Shown: one piece after another, positions 1 to 10,582 of the stretch | Layout of the letters: every line of letters starts with the position of its first letter | Numbering within the stretch: position 1 is the stretch's first letter | Assembly: GCA_004431415.1 (NCBI GenBank) | Contig: QPMI01000395.1 | Location: 248,001 to 312,000, forward strand | DNA from: Cyanophora paradoxa | Lineage: Eukaryota > Glaucocystophyceae > Cyanophorales > Cyanophoraceae | DNA length: 64,000 nt | Direction: 5' to 3' | The notes under the pieces: generated by a model | Told to the model about the DNA's origin: nothing | Database searches by the model: none | The model's input: only the letters and a program-made list of their open reading frames with translations | Made by a program: the position numbers and the translations under genes

Positions 1-1223
1 GGCGTACCTCGCTGCCCTCCGCGAGAACCTCCGGCCCTCCACACAGATCGGTGCGGCTTCATTATAACCTGTCCGCCTCTCAGAGTCTTCTTCTCACGCT
101 TTTCAGTGTTCTTCATCCTGCCGAAGAATGCGAAGGACAGCATGTACGAGGACATCAAGGGCGGGACGATCCCGACCTGCGGGGCCGTCACGCAGTGCGT
201 CAAGGCGGAGAGCCTGGTGCGGCCCTTCTTGCCTGCCTTCCCTCTTTTCGGTGCCGCCCCTGACGGAGGGCGCAGAGCAACCCCGGGAAGATCCTGCAGG
301 TCGTCCAGGGCATCATCCGGCAGGCGCGCCGGCGCCCGGGAGATCGAAGCCGCTCGGGCCGGGCGAGCGGGGGCGGTTGATCGAGATCGGGTCGCCTGCG
401 CAGGTCGTCTCCAAGTGCGGGGGCGAGGCTTGGCGCGCAGACCCCACGCGCACCATCGCCCCGCGCGGCCTCGGTGCGGCACTTTACTGAGCCTTAAAGC
501 AGCTTTTAAGCTTTAAAGCGGTTTTAAAATAGCAGTTATTCAAACTTCGACTCGGACTTTACGCAGGGGACCTGTGCGTCGGGCTGGCGACGTGCCGCTC
601 GACACGGCAGCCGGGGCACATCGTGGTCGCCGCCGTCTGCGTCGACGCCCGCACCTACAAGCAGTGCGCGCCCGCTCGCGCGCGCGCGGCCTCCATCCAG
701 CCCGCCGCCGACGGCGCGCGCGCGTCGCAGGCTTGCGTCGGACGTGCGGAGCGTGCCGGCGGACGCGGACCGCGATCGGCGGTCGGAGGCGGCGGCGGTG
801 GGCGAAGTCGTCGCCGCCGTCCTCTCCGACGCGGCGCTCAAGGCCGGCGCCCCGGCCGCCTCCGCCTCCGCCTCGGTGCGGGCCTTTATCTTCCGGCGGG
901 ACGTGGACCGCCGCCGGCTGCGCGACGTCGAGCTGCCCGCCGTCCGCGCCGCCGTCGGGCGGGAGCTCCCGGGAGCCCTCCTGGGGTACGCCGTCTCCGG
1001 CAAGGCCAAGCAGCGCGCGTACTTCGTGCCGGAGGGCGCCAGCGCCGCCGACCCCCGCAACATCCGGAACCCCCCCGGTGCGGGCCTGCACGAACCCACG
1101 TACCCCCTCCCCTGCGGTCCGAATTCGCGTACCCCCCGCAGCGGGCCTCTGCGTCACGGGGGCGGGGGCCCCCGCCGACCCCGACGCCGCCTCGAGCTTC
1201 CTCGTCACCCACAGGTGGACTGT

Positions 1224-1256
<33 letters not shown>

Positions 1257-1730
1257 CCCTTCGCCGCTCACCCTCCCCAGCTCGCTGCCCGAGTCGAAGG
1301 GAACGCCCATCCTCTCCCAGTACACAGTGCGCGCGCGCGCCCGCGCGCCGCGCCCTCCCCCTTCTCAATCCATCTATCTATCCATCTTTCTCCCGTCGCC
1401 GAGGCCGACCGGACCCACCCGCCCGCCGCAGATCCTGCAGGACGAAACAGGCCTCGAGAAGAAGGCGTGGGCGCAGCTGACCCAGAACCTCTGCTGCTGC
1501 GTGCGCCGCGCCCCGCCACGCCACGCCATGCCGCGCCTCGCGGCTGACCGGCAGCTGTACCCGGGCCGCTCACCCACCGCCCTGCGACGCAGTACCCCAA
1601 CCAGCCGAAGGCAATCAACGAGCCCGGGCCGCTGCGGATGGCGCAGCGGGAGGCCGAGCAGGTCGCCTCCTGCGTCGCCTCGGACGCCCCGCCCCACCCC
1701 AACCTCCTCGAGACCCCCTTTTACCTCTAG
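1..1730 (+). CDS. PIWI-clade Argonaute, C-terminal PIWI domain (5' end outside window)
   Basis: Small-RNA-guided Argonaute of the PIWI clade; the window holds most of the PIWI (RNase H-like) domain. Ten exons join in phase: 1-50, 107-216, 276-323, 404-473, 567-663, 731-1077, 1142-1214, 1281-1326, 1432-1500, 1593-1730. Seen: FFILPKNAKDSMYEDIK (MID/PIWI start), TQCV, KCGGEAWR (PIWI has KMGGELWR), VRAFIFRRDV where the YRDG strand lies, RNIRNPPAGLCV (NPxPGTVVD in the family), GTPILSQYT (the SPTHYNV strand), and the end ETPFYL-stop, like the terminal YYL/FYL of Argonautes. Established: slicing needs a D-E-D-H/D tetrad. Here GID reads GLA, the RDG Asp position reads Arg with Asp one place later, and APxxxAH reads GPLRMAQ, so catalysis is probably lost. 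The intron after 323 needs a GC donor. It may be a guide-binding, non-slicing PIWI protein or a decaying copy, though intact phases across ten exons argue for a living gene. Confidence 0.85.
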
Positions 1731-2207
1731 TCCGCCCTCGTTCCCGCGGTCCCGAACCCCTTCTCCCCCTACGGCCCTTTCCCGCTGCCCTCTTTCCTGC
1801 TTAGGCCCTTTAATTTCTTCAGCCCGGCCCTCTTTCGTCCCGTCTCAAGCCGCACACGGTCTTTTGAGTTTTTTCCTGTCCTGCTCTCTTAGCCTCCGGT
1901 TTTTTTTTTTGAAAATCAGTCAGATTACGTTCAGTCAATGAATCAATTGCAATACGTTTCTGAAGTCCTCTGAAGTCCGTTCCCCCTCACTTGGCCCCTC
2001 ACCGAAGCTTGAGCCCGAGTGCCCTAGGCCCTTTTATAATTAGCTTAAGCTTGCCTTTAAATTTGTGGTGTGGCGCAAAGTTTAGCTCTGGAAAATCGAT
2101 CGGTTAGCGGTTGCACTTGATCATAAGCGCTAGGTAATCCTACACATACTTTGGACCTGTTCCTACTGAGGCTCCTGAAAATATCGAGAGCATGCCAGCG
2201 ACTGCTT
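1731..2207. other. Intergenic, convergent 3' ends
   Basis: This is the tail-to-tail space between the PIWI gene (+) and the homeodomain-like gene (-). It is less GC-rich and contains T-runs around 1900-1912 but no recognisable gene. It probably holds both 3' UTRs; no polyadenylation signal was identified with confidence. Confidence 0.5.
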
Positions 2208-3706
2208 CTAGCACGGCGCGGCTGCAGCTGCGGCGCGGGCGGCGGCGGCGGCCTTCCTTGCCAGGATCAAGTTGCTTTTGGGGAAGCCGCGCCGCTTGCG
2301 CTCCAGCACGAACCAGGCTACGACCTGCAGGACACAGACCCTTAGCTGGAAAAACTTGAGGAGCGCGTCTCAGCAATAATAATGAAATCGCATAAACGTT
2401 AACGTAATCAAGCAAATTTCGCGGCGGACCTGCTGTCCCTTCTCGAGCCCCAGCTCCGCCGCCGCGGCGCGGGCGTTGGCCGCCGAGATACGCCCTTGGT
2501 GCTTGTCGAAAAGAGCTTGCAGAGCCTGTACCTGCGTCCGAAGTCGGCGAAGAGGCGAGCGGGATTTGATCGGATATCTAGATGCGATTTTCGAAGGAGA
2601 AGAGCGCTATAAAATCCCTGCCTGCTCGGCCGTCTTCTGGCGGGCGCGGGGCTGCCCCTGAGCCTTCTTGCTGAGCCGCGAAAGATACCTGCAAGCGAAA
2701 ATACAAGGACGTCGACGATATGAATCTCAGCGGCGGTGCGCGCGCACTGTCCGATCGTCTGAGAGCGAATGTGGAGCGCTAGAGGGAGTAGGACCAAGAG
2801 GCCGTCGAAAACCTTGCGGTACTCTTCTCCAAAGCGCTCCCAAATTCGCCGCACAACCTGCCAAGAAATTAGCGATTTCGAAGATGTTGGCATTGATCAT
2901 GAAGCTCGAGCGGATACCTGCTCTTCGTGGGACCCTTCCGGAAGGGCCATGCCTTCGAAATGATCTCGTTCGGGGTCCAGTTTACTCCAGAGAGTCTCGC
3001 CATTGAACGTCTTCAGCCCTTCGCCGACATAGAGAGACTCTCGAAGCTTGGGAATGCCTTCGATGGCTTTTTCGATAGAAGAAGCCTGGCAGAGATCAAA
3101 TTTAAAAGTGGCATATAAATAAAACGAAGGCACCTGGTTAATGGCAGCGAGGCTGGCTGCGAGCCACTGGTCCTTGCGGGCCTTGAGCTCGTCCTCGAGC
3201 CTGCGGCGCGCCGCGGGGCTGAGCTTGTCCGCCCCGCCGCCGATAGAGGGATCCCGCTTCCGCGCAGCGTCGATCACAGCCTTGCCCGCCTCGATTCTGC
3301 ACGCGGTTGATGTTACGTACGCTGAAATCGCAATTCTAGCGATCGGCAATTTTTCGCGCCATGGCCGGGCTGGCGCACCCTCTGCGCGCAACGCACTTCT
3401 TCACTGCCTCGTATACTTCGGGGGGAATTTGCATCGCCATGCAGTCAAAGCTGCGCGCCGTGGTGAAAAGGCGACTGAATTTCGGCGCGAGATCTCGAGA
3501 GCGCAGCCGCACGCGTACGTGCGAGAAAACTGGCGGCCCTCGGCATCCACGTTGTTGCTGCGCTCTGTGTTGCCGAAGAGCGCGGCATGGTGATTCCAGC
3601 GCGGCCGAAATGCGCACCTGAAAACTCCCGGCGGGTTCTCGGCTCCCATCATCTGCTGCTGGAGCAGGTAGTACGATCTCGTTTCGAGGTACGCGGTCAG
3701 CGACAT
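2208..3706 (-). CDS. Homeodomain-like protein, inverted paralogue A
   Basis: Eight exons give a 295-residue protein: 3706-3618, 3450-3379, 3296-3134, 3085-2918, 2857-2748, 2688-2622, 2531-2430, 2324-2208; every phase agrees. It starts MSLTAYLETRSYYLLQQQMM. The C-terminal ~75 residues contain VQALQALFDKH, AAAAELGLEKGQQ and VVAWFVLERKRRG. This spacing recalls homeodomain helices 1-3 (LxxLF, LGL..QV, WFxNxRxK), but the DNA-contacting Asn of helix 3 is not present, so it is homeodomain-like at best. The tail is basic and Ala-rich. The intron after exon 6 starts GC in both paralogues. Paralogue B (5476-7114) has the same exon structure; exons are far better conserved than introns, so both copies have been under protein-level constraint. 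A nuclear DNA-binding role is inference; the N-terminal ~200 residues were not recognised. Confidence 0.75.
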
Positions 3707-4254
3707 GGCGCCCGGCGCCGTCGAAGAATTAAGCTCGTCGAATCGAGTATACGTAGGCTCGAGGGAGGCCGGCCAGAATTCGAATTTTGAAGTTCCGAGG
3801 AGCCTCGGAGATTACAATCAAAAGGGACTGGAGGATCCGGAGTACATGCAAAGTGCGCGTGCATGATCGAGAGAAAAGGAAAACTAAACTCTAGCCTCCT
3901 TGATCGGGGGGAAAGAAAGGAAAATATGGGAACGTGGCACGCATATGCTTCCCGCTCCGCGCGAAAAACGGCGACATAAAATCTAGAGGAGCCCCGGCCC
4001 GCCCCGCGCGCCCCCTTCCGACGGTCGACGTCGCGGGTTCCGACTGTCCCCGAGTCGGGGCTGACTCGGGGGTCCGACCGCCCCCCCCCCCCCCCCCTTC
4101 CCCCCCTGCCTCCCCTCCCCCTCCCCCACCCCGCCTCCCCGCCTCCTCCCCATCTCCCAGCCGGCCAGCTTGGCAGCGCGGCGGACTCGATACCGCTGTG
4201 CTCAACTCGGTTCAGCACTATAGCTAGCGGGCGGGCGGGCGGGCGGGCGGGCGG
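3707..4254. repeat. Intergenic mosaic with poly-C tract and duplicated blocks
   Basis: This is the 5' flank of paralogue A. 4050-4130 (gtcggggctgactcggggg, then a C-run) recurs at 7518-7630. 4120-4205 (cctcctccccatctccc, then the cagcttggcagcgcggcgg block) recurs at 8255-8335. 4205-4255 recurs at 7470-7510 and 17985-18030. No gene is supported; the long reading frames here are C/G-run artefacts. Confidence 0.6.
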
Positions 4255-4880
4255 GGCCGCAGGGGCGCCCTACTTGGCGGCGGGGCCGGGGGCGGCGCCA
4301 GCGGCCGGTGCCCCAGCCGCCCGTCGGCGGGAGGCCGTACTCGAGCGACGTGCAGAAGGTCTCGTCCAGCACCATCGCCTCGTCGTCCCCGGCCGTCTGG
4401 CGGGAGGGGAACGAGTTAGAGAGGGCGGGGCGGACTAGAGGAGAGGCTAGAGGCCTAGGGCCTCCAGTCGGCTCCGGAGGCGGACTCGAGCGGCTCGGAA
4501 CGGATACTATCAGCGGATGGGATCGGGCAGATACTATCTATCGGCAGGGCGGGGCGGGGCGTATGCGAGGGGGTGGGGGTAGGATCGGAGTACAGATAGG
4601 CAGACTTCTATCACGAAAAGTATACGTACGATAGCTATCCGGAAGCTGAAGCTATCCGGAAGCTATCAGGGCCGGACCTTGTCCTTGGCCTGCTCGGTGA
4701 AGCGCTGGCGCTGCACGATCGGGTCGTTCAGCTCTGCGGAGGCGTCAGGGGGATAGATGGAAGGGGGGGAGAGGGGGCAGGCACCGGTGTAGGCGTTGCA
4801 GAGCTCGTGGCAGTCGATGAAGAGCTCGAAGCGCTCCGTCAGGTTCGGCGACTCCCGGTGGCTGCCCTCACGTAAGACGA
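4255..4880 (-). pseudogene. Partial lysyl-tRNA synthetase pseudogene (3' exons only)
   Basis: This is a copy of the last exons of the intact gene at 18042-22402. 4301-4402 matches 18291-18384, the exon with class II motif 3 (GLPPTGGWG is recognisable on the minus strand). 4676-4730 matches the exon reading [18 protein letters not shown]. 4790-4865 matches the exon reading [18 protein letters not shown]. The 3' end jumps directly from sequence matching ~18030-18085 to sequence matching ~18294, deleting the exon with EVLLFPAMKP. Introns are diverged and contain inserted palindromes. Upstream exons (anticodon-binding domain, motifs 1 and 2) are missing, so it cannot encode a synthetase. It lies between the inverted homeodomain-like paralogues. 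Confidence 0.8.
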
Positions 4881-5475
4881 GGGAGCGGGGCGGGGGGGGG
4901 AAGAGCTTGCAAGAGGCAGAGCAGGCGGGGCGGGGCCGGGCGGGGCCGGCCTGGCGCCGCGGCGGATCGGACCTCTGCGCGGAGGTGGCAGGGGACGCGG
5001 GGCAGCCCGCGTGGCTACGGGAGGCCCTCCTCAAGCTCTCCTTCTCCGCCGCCTGAGCCTCGGAGCCGCCCCGCGCGCGTGCTCCTCTTTGTGTCTGGAA
5101 CCTTGTAGAATCGAAATTACGCGGAGCGGTATCCAGATCTGATCATGCATCCTTTTCAGCCTCGCGATCGCTTATCCTTACCTCATCCTTCCATCCCCCC
5201 CTCGCTCGAATTCCTCTCATCTCTTCGAATTCCCTCCTCTCTTTCGGATCCTCAAGTCACTGCTGAGTGCCTCCCTTCGAGTTCGAATTCGGAGCAGTGT
5301 CGATCGACGTCTCCTAGCTATAATTAACCCCCTCGATCCCGGAGTACGTCCGGCTCTCTCCAACTCTAGATTTATTTTTATCTCTCTAGCGCTAGCTCGA
5401 GCTATACCTCTTCTCGGCTTATACTCTCTCTTTCTTCTCATCGACGTTAATTGCCCCATCGACGTCGACGGCGCC
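4881..5475. other. Upstream region of paralogue B
   Basis: This stretch has CT-rich and AG-rich tracts, many TCGA/GAATTC palindromes and no supported gene. It probably includes the promoter and 5' UTR of the plus-strand homeodomain-like gene starting at 5476. Confidence 0.4.
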
Positions 5476-7114
5476 ATGTCGCTGACCGCGTTTCTCGAAA
5501 CGGGATCGGGTTACGTGCTCCGGCAGCAGATGATGGGAGCCGAGAACCCGCCGGGAATTTTCAGGTGAATTTCACGCGCCGCAAAATTTTCTACACCGTG
5601 CGCCGCGACGACACAGAACGCAGCGACAACGTGGATGGAGAAGGCCGTCAGTTTTCTCGCACGTGCGGCTGCGCTTTCGCGCAATCGACCCCGTGCGCGC
5701 TATTTTCATGATTTACGCGCAGGTTCGACTGCAAGGCGCTGCAAATCCCCCCAGAATTGTACGAGGCAGTGAAGGCCATCGTTGCGCGCAGAGGGTGCGC
5801 GGGGCTGGGTTTGGCCGTGGCGCGAAAACCTGCGCGAAAATATAATCTACGCAAAAACCTCAAACAATTGCAAAATTTCTAGCGCACGCTTGCATGCAGA
5901 ATCGAGGCGGGCAAGGATTTGATCGACGCTGCGCGGGAGCGGGATCCTTCTATCGGCGGCGGGGCGGACAAGCTCAGCCCCGCGGCGCGCTGCAGGCTCG
6001 AGGACGAGCTCAAGTCCCGCAAAGACCAGTGGCTCGCGGCCAGCCTCACTGCCATTAACCAGGTGCCTTAGCTTCGCTGCAGCTCACGGAAGAATTCAAT
6101 TAAACGTCTGCCAGGCTCCTTCAATCGAGGAAGCCATCGAAGGCATCCCCCACCTTCGAAAGACTCTCTACATCGGCCAAGGGCCGTACACAGCCCACGG
6201 CGAGACCCTCTGGACGACTCTGGACCCCGAACGGGACGAGTTTGAAGGCGGCGCCCTTCTCGAAGGGTCCCATGAAGAGCAGGTCTGTCTCTTCGAGCTC
6301 GAGATCAGTTTTGCGAATTCGCAGCTTCAGAGGTCTTTCCTTGAACGAAATTTCGATTTAGAGCCATCGTCTGCTATTCACAATATTAATCAGCGTCGCG
6401 CAATCTCTCCTCCGGAGTCCGGACTCGGAACTCATGCATGCGCAGGTCGTGCGGCGCATGTGGGAGCGCTTTGGAGACGACTGCCGCACTGTACGCAACA
6501 ATCTATGGCTCCGAGTCCCCATGCATCTCCACATTCGCCCTCAGACGATCGGACAGTGCGCGGGCGCTGCCGCCCTAATTTGGCACCAGCATACAAATGC
6601 CTACCGATTGCGAGGCCTCGTACAATATATTTAGGTGCTTTCATCTGCAGGTACTTGTCGCGGCTCAGCAGGAATGCTCAGGGGAAGCCACGTGCCGAGA
6701 GAAAGACGGTCGAGCAGGCAAGCTTAAGCTAGATTTAATAAGCTTCCTTCTTATTTTCAGCCGGACGCTCAGGTGCAGGCGCTTGAAGCGCTTTTCGACC
6801 GGCACAACGGGCGGATCTCGGCGCCCGACGCCCGCACCGCGGCCGCGGAGCTGGGGCTCGAGAAAGGGCAGCAGGTCCGCCGGGGGCAGCTTATACAATT
6901 ACGATGAAAATCTGCCCCCCGGGGTCCGCCGGGGGCAGCTTAGTTTCATCGGGGCAGCCGGGGGTCTTAATCACGATGAAACTTGATTAATTTTTATGCC
7001 ATACAGGTCCTGTCCTGGTTCGTGCAGGAGCGCAAGCGGCGCGGCATGCCCAAGAGCAGCGTGGTGCAGGCGAGACAGGCTTCCCGCGCCCGAGCCGCGG
7101 CAGCGCCGTACTAA
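5476..7114 (+). CDS. Homeodomain-like protein, inverted paralogue B
   Basis: Plus-strand paralogue of the gene at 2208-3706, with the same eight-exon plan. It begins MSLTAFLETGSGYVLRQQMM and ends RARAAAAPY-stop. Matching exons are at about 5476-5564, 5723-5795 (FDCKALQIPPELYEAVK), 5901-6063 (IEAGKDLIDAARERDPSIGG), 6117-6284, 6447-6555 (VVRRMWERFGDDC), 6652-6718 (YLSRLSRNAQGKPRAERKT), 6762-6872 (ALEALFDRHNGRISAPDAR) and 7006-7114 (VLSWFVQERKRRGMPKSS). Exon 7 uses an acceptor four codons further upstream than in copy A. The last intron carries two copies of a gtccgccgggggcagctta block. The C-terminal helix-turn-helix resembles a homeodomain whose helix 3 reads WFVQERKRR. A role in DNA binding is inferred. 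Confidence 0.75.
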
Positions 7115-8700
7115 AGCGCTGGTCTCGAGCTCGTGCGATCGTTTTTCAGGATGTAGGCTATAGCTATAGCTAGCTCATGAACTGACCGATCTGATATTAT
7201 GCCGCTTTCTGCTCGGTGCTCTTTCTGCGCGGGGCTCGAGCTCTGCCCGCCCTAGGCCTCGCTCCCCCCGTCGTCCCACTGCGTCAGCAAATAATCGGGC
7301 ATCGCCTCCGCCTCCGCCTCCCCCCTCCCCCTTCCCCAGCCGGCCCAGCCCCAGCCCCTTCCCTCGATGATCTACTTGTTCTAGCGCCCCGCGCCCCGCG
7401 CCCCGCGCCCCGCGCCCCCATCGCATGGCAGCACGCTGGAATCGATACGCGTACGTATACCGCCTATAGCTACTCGGTTCAGCGCTTAGCTAGCGGGCGG
7501 GCGGGCGGGGCCGTGGGGGCGAGTCGGGGCTGACTCGGGGGTCCGACCGCCCGCCCACCCGCCCCCCCTCCCCCCCCCCCCCCCCCGCCCCCCCCCTTCC
7601 CCCCCTGCCTCCCCTCCCCCTCCCCCCCCTTTTTTTTTGTTGCAAAAATGACGATATATTGACGGCACTACCACATCAATCTATCGGGCCCTTCCGAAAG
7701 TAGACAAGTCGAATCTACCTAAACCGAAGTTTACCAGTCTGCCTCGCTACGAAGTAGAAAGTAGCAAAACAGCTGGCCATGAGCCCACCCTAAGAGAGTC
7801 CTGTCAATAGACTGCGCGAGCAAGGTTTCTCGTTTTCCGATAGCCTGCCTATCCAGCGAACAGCCTACAACAGGATGCATAAGAGCACATCCGTCTAAAG
7901 AGAGTCAGGAAGCAGGAAAGGATCTGCGAAGAAACCCAACCTCAGAGTAAGGCGGCGATGAAAAAGAAAACGTAGCGTCGCGCGTGTCGCCTACTCCTAC
8001 GTATACTTCTATATCTAGGGCGAGAAAAAGAGAAAGGAGGGCGACTGCGGGTGGCGTGCTTCGCCCCCAACTCCGCCCGCGGCGACCCACGAGGGGCCGC
8101 CGCTGGAGCGGTTTGCCAGGAGCGAGCCGCCACCGCGCGCCGGAGTCCCTCATCCTCGAGCTCCCGCCGCAGTACGTGAGGATCGATGCGCCCCTCCGCC
8201 CGTTTTCCCCCCTCCTCCGCCCGTTCCGGCCCCCCCCCCTCCCATCCCCCCCCTCCCCCCCCGCCTCCCCGCCTCCTCCCCATCTCCCCAGCCGGCCAGC
8301 TTGGCAGCGCGGCGGACTCGATACCGCTGTGCCGCGGCCGCAGGACTCGCCCCCGCGACCTCCGTGATAAGGCGAGAGCTGGCCGCCCTAGCCCGGCGGC
8401 CGGCCGCGGCTCCTCGGGCTTCCGCACCGCAGCCAATAATCACGCATCCGTAGGCCGCCGCCCCCGCCGCGCCCCGCACTGCGGCAGCGCCTCGCGGCTG
8501 ACCCACCGGCAGGAACAATTTCGGCAGCGCCCGGCCCGGGCCGCAGATGCCTCCTACGCACGAGGTGCCGCCCCAAGACCGCCCCCCCCCCCCCCCCCCC
8601 CCCGGCGCCCCCGCCCCCTCCCTCCCCCCCACTTCCCCCCTCCCCCCCCCCCCCCCCCCCGCGTTCCCAGCCCGCCGCCGGATCCGCCCCCCTTCCCCTT
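7115..8700. repeat. Duplicated intergenic block and low-complexity DNA
   Basis: 7195-7500 is a second copy of 17695-18030 (ctcggtgctctttctgcgcgg, then the gcgccccgcgccccgcgcc run), which there lies just 3' of the lysyl-tRNA synthetase gene. 7515-7630 repeats 4050-4130, and 8255-8335 repeats 4120-4205. 7625-8030 is ordinary-composition DNA in which no gene was recognised. Poly-C runs lie at 7570-7625 and 8581-8660. Possible exon-like stretches around 8040-8180 (ESLILELPPQY on +) could not be joined to anything. Confidence 0.5.
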
Positions 8701-8790
8701 CTCTACCCGCGCTCGTCAGCTCCATCCCACTGCCCGATGACTGCCCCATCTGCCTCCAACCCCTCTCCCGCCACCGCCGACTCCAACGCG
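8701..8790 (+). other. Possible RING-finger exon fragment
   Basis: The plus strand reads LPDDCPICLQPLS, a typical first half of a RING zinc finger (C-x2-C). About 50 codons on, in another frame, FHVLFHCGDIIL could be the remnant of the C-x-H-x2-C half. The two halves cannot be joined in one frame without an intron or frameshift, so this is either a broken RING gene or chance in C-rich DNA. Confidence 0.25.
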
Positions 8791-9800
8791 CTCCCCGCCC
8801 TCTCCTCCGAGGCTCTGCCCTCCGCCCTTCCACGTCCTGTTCCACTGCGGCGACATCATCCTCTCCCGGCCCAGCTCATCTTCGGACTCTCCCCGCTCGG
8901 CTACAAGCCCTGACACCGCTCGGGGCCTGCCCTCAGGATGGGTTCTTCGGGCCCGTCTGCAGACGGGCCCCGGGGGTCCGTCCTCGGACGGGCCCCCCGG
9001 CCCGCTGCTCCACGCGGGCAGCCTCCTCCCAGCCCCAGCTCCCTCCCCCCTCGACCTACCTGCCTCGGCGGTGCCGAGGCCTAGGAGGCTCCGGATTTCC
9101 CGGGGCTGCTCACGTAGTTTGAGAGCTTGGGTCAGCGTAGGGTTATCCCTAGGGGTTCGTCTAGTCGGAGGCCCACAAGTGGGGAAGTAGACTAGCGTGT
9201 TGTGTTTTTTGGTAGGCTTAGGCCTAGGGTAGTACGATGGCACTGTAATAGCAGCAGCTGTTGTGTACTCGGGGCTCCGTCCCCTAATTATAATACACTA
9301 CTACTAGGCTACAGGATTACGTAAAAAAAAGCCGAAGGAGCTGCAGGGGAAGTAGGGAAACAGCCACTGAGCAGCAAATCATTGAAATGAACCCCATCGC
9401 ATGCATGCACTCTCCTGCTCATGCAGATCCTTGCTCGGACACTCTCTGGCGCACCCAACCAGACACACTTCGGTCCCTTGACACTGCATGCTGTGACACC
9501 AGAACCCCGCCCCCACCCCCCCCCTCCCCCCCCCCCCCCCCCCCCCCCACGGGCCCAAATTTTAAAGGGCCTCCCCACCTGCACTCCGAGGCTCCCCGCG
9601 AAAACGAGGCGAAAGGCCAATCCTTGAATTCACGAGAGACTCGCGATCGATTTCACATGCGCGGAAGCCCGATCCGTCTTAGGCGACGAGGAGACACTCG
9701 TCGACGTCGACGGCGGTGGCCTCGGCGAGGGACGCCTCCTGCGCGTCCGCCTCGAGCTCCTCCTCGACCTACGCGAGGCGCCAAACGAGCGGGCGTCAGC
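8791..9800. other. No gene recognised; palindromes and poly-C
   Basis: 8950-9000 contains nested inverted repeats (cgggcccgtctgcagacgggccc and a second similar hairpin). 9520-9550 is an almost pure C tract. Reading frames on either strand are proline-rich and unsupported. Confidence 0.4.
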
Positions 9801-9806
9801 GGAAGC

Positions 9807-10169
9807 TTAAGTATGCGAGTGCTCGGGGCGGAAGCTTAAGCGGCGCGGGCGCACGGCGGCGAGATCGTCTTCGGCGGCCGCGGCCTGCGTCGACGTCTCG
9901 TCGTCGAGCTGGTTTCGTCCGTACTGCACTCGGTAACAGCTGCCGCCTTGGAACGTATAGGACATTTTGGCGTTGTCCTTGCAGAATTGGGTTCCACCCG
10001 TGCGGGTGTCGGCGTAAGTGTCTATCGATGGCCCGGAACAGTCGTACGTCGACCAACACCGGACGTCTGATGTTTGATCATCGGATGCGCGCGCGCGCCT
10101 TGTGAGAATGCGGCAACTGCAACGGAGCGGATCGGAGGGCGGGCACGCACTGGAAGAAGTGGTTCCCAT
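9807..10169 (-). CDS. Putative cysteine-rich small protein or exon
   Basis: The minus strand carries a 120-codon frame whose middle part is protein-like rather than low-complexity: RCWSTYDCSGPSIDTYAD, then TQFCKDNAKMSYTFQGGSCY, then RVQYGRNQLDDE. The four spaced cysteines and aromatic residues suggest a secreted disulfide-stabilised domain. No signal peptide or start is defined; upstream exons may lie at about 10170-10230. The family is not recognised. Confidence 0.4.
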   Translation of the reverse strand: MGTTSSSACPPSDPLRCSCRILTRRARASDDQTSDVRCWSTYDCSGPSIDTYADTRTGGTQFCKDNAKMSYTFQGGSCYRVQYGRNQLDDETSTQAAAAEDDLAAVRPRRLSFRPEHSHT

Positions 10170-10259
10170 GTCGGAAGAAGTTTGAATTCCTGAGAAGAAG
10201 AGAGCTCGAGTAAGGTATGCGCTGCACTGCGGCAGCTGCTGGGCGAGAGGCGCCGAGAG

Positions 10260-10395
10260 CGGACCCGGCGGGCCGGCGGCGGCGCCGGCGCCCCGCCGGG
10301 CGGGCCGGGCGGGCCGCGGCCGGGGCGGCCCGGGCGGGCCGGGCCGCCCGGGCGGCCCGGGCCCCGGCCCCCGGGCCCCGGCCCCCGGGCCCCGG
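10260..10395. repeat. G/C-only palindromic tract
   Basis: About 135 bp almost without A or T, built of ggcc/gggccc/ccggcc palindromes, ending in three tandem copies of ggccccggcccccg. Similar tracts occur at 17335-17400 and 52803-52967. Confidence 0.7.
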
Positions 10396-10582
10396 CTCGA
10401 GCTCGAACTTCGGAAAGCGTCGTCGAATGCATATGGTCAGTGGTCAGTGGTCACCGACTCACCGTCACGGCGCGCGTATACGTACGCGTATACTTTCGTT
10501 TTTTTTTAGTACATGGTCACCGAGTGCAGGCTGCTCGGAGGCTTCGGAGCCTACTACGTATATAATTGCAAGGGGGGTCAGC

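Noticed and set aside
51-516. Separate small genes at the left edge
   Set aside because: These frames run through introns of the PIWI gene; the spliced model accounts for the coding signal.
4308-5034. Independent coding genes in the 4.3-5.0 kb frames
   Set aside because: Explained as a decayed copy of the last lysyl-tRNA synthetase exons plus intron remnants.
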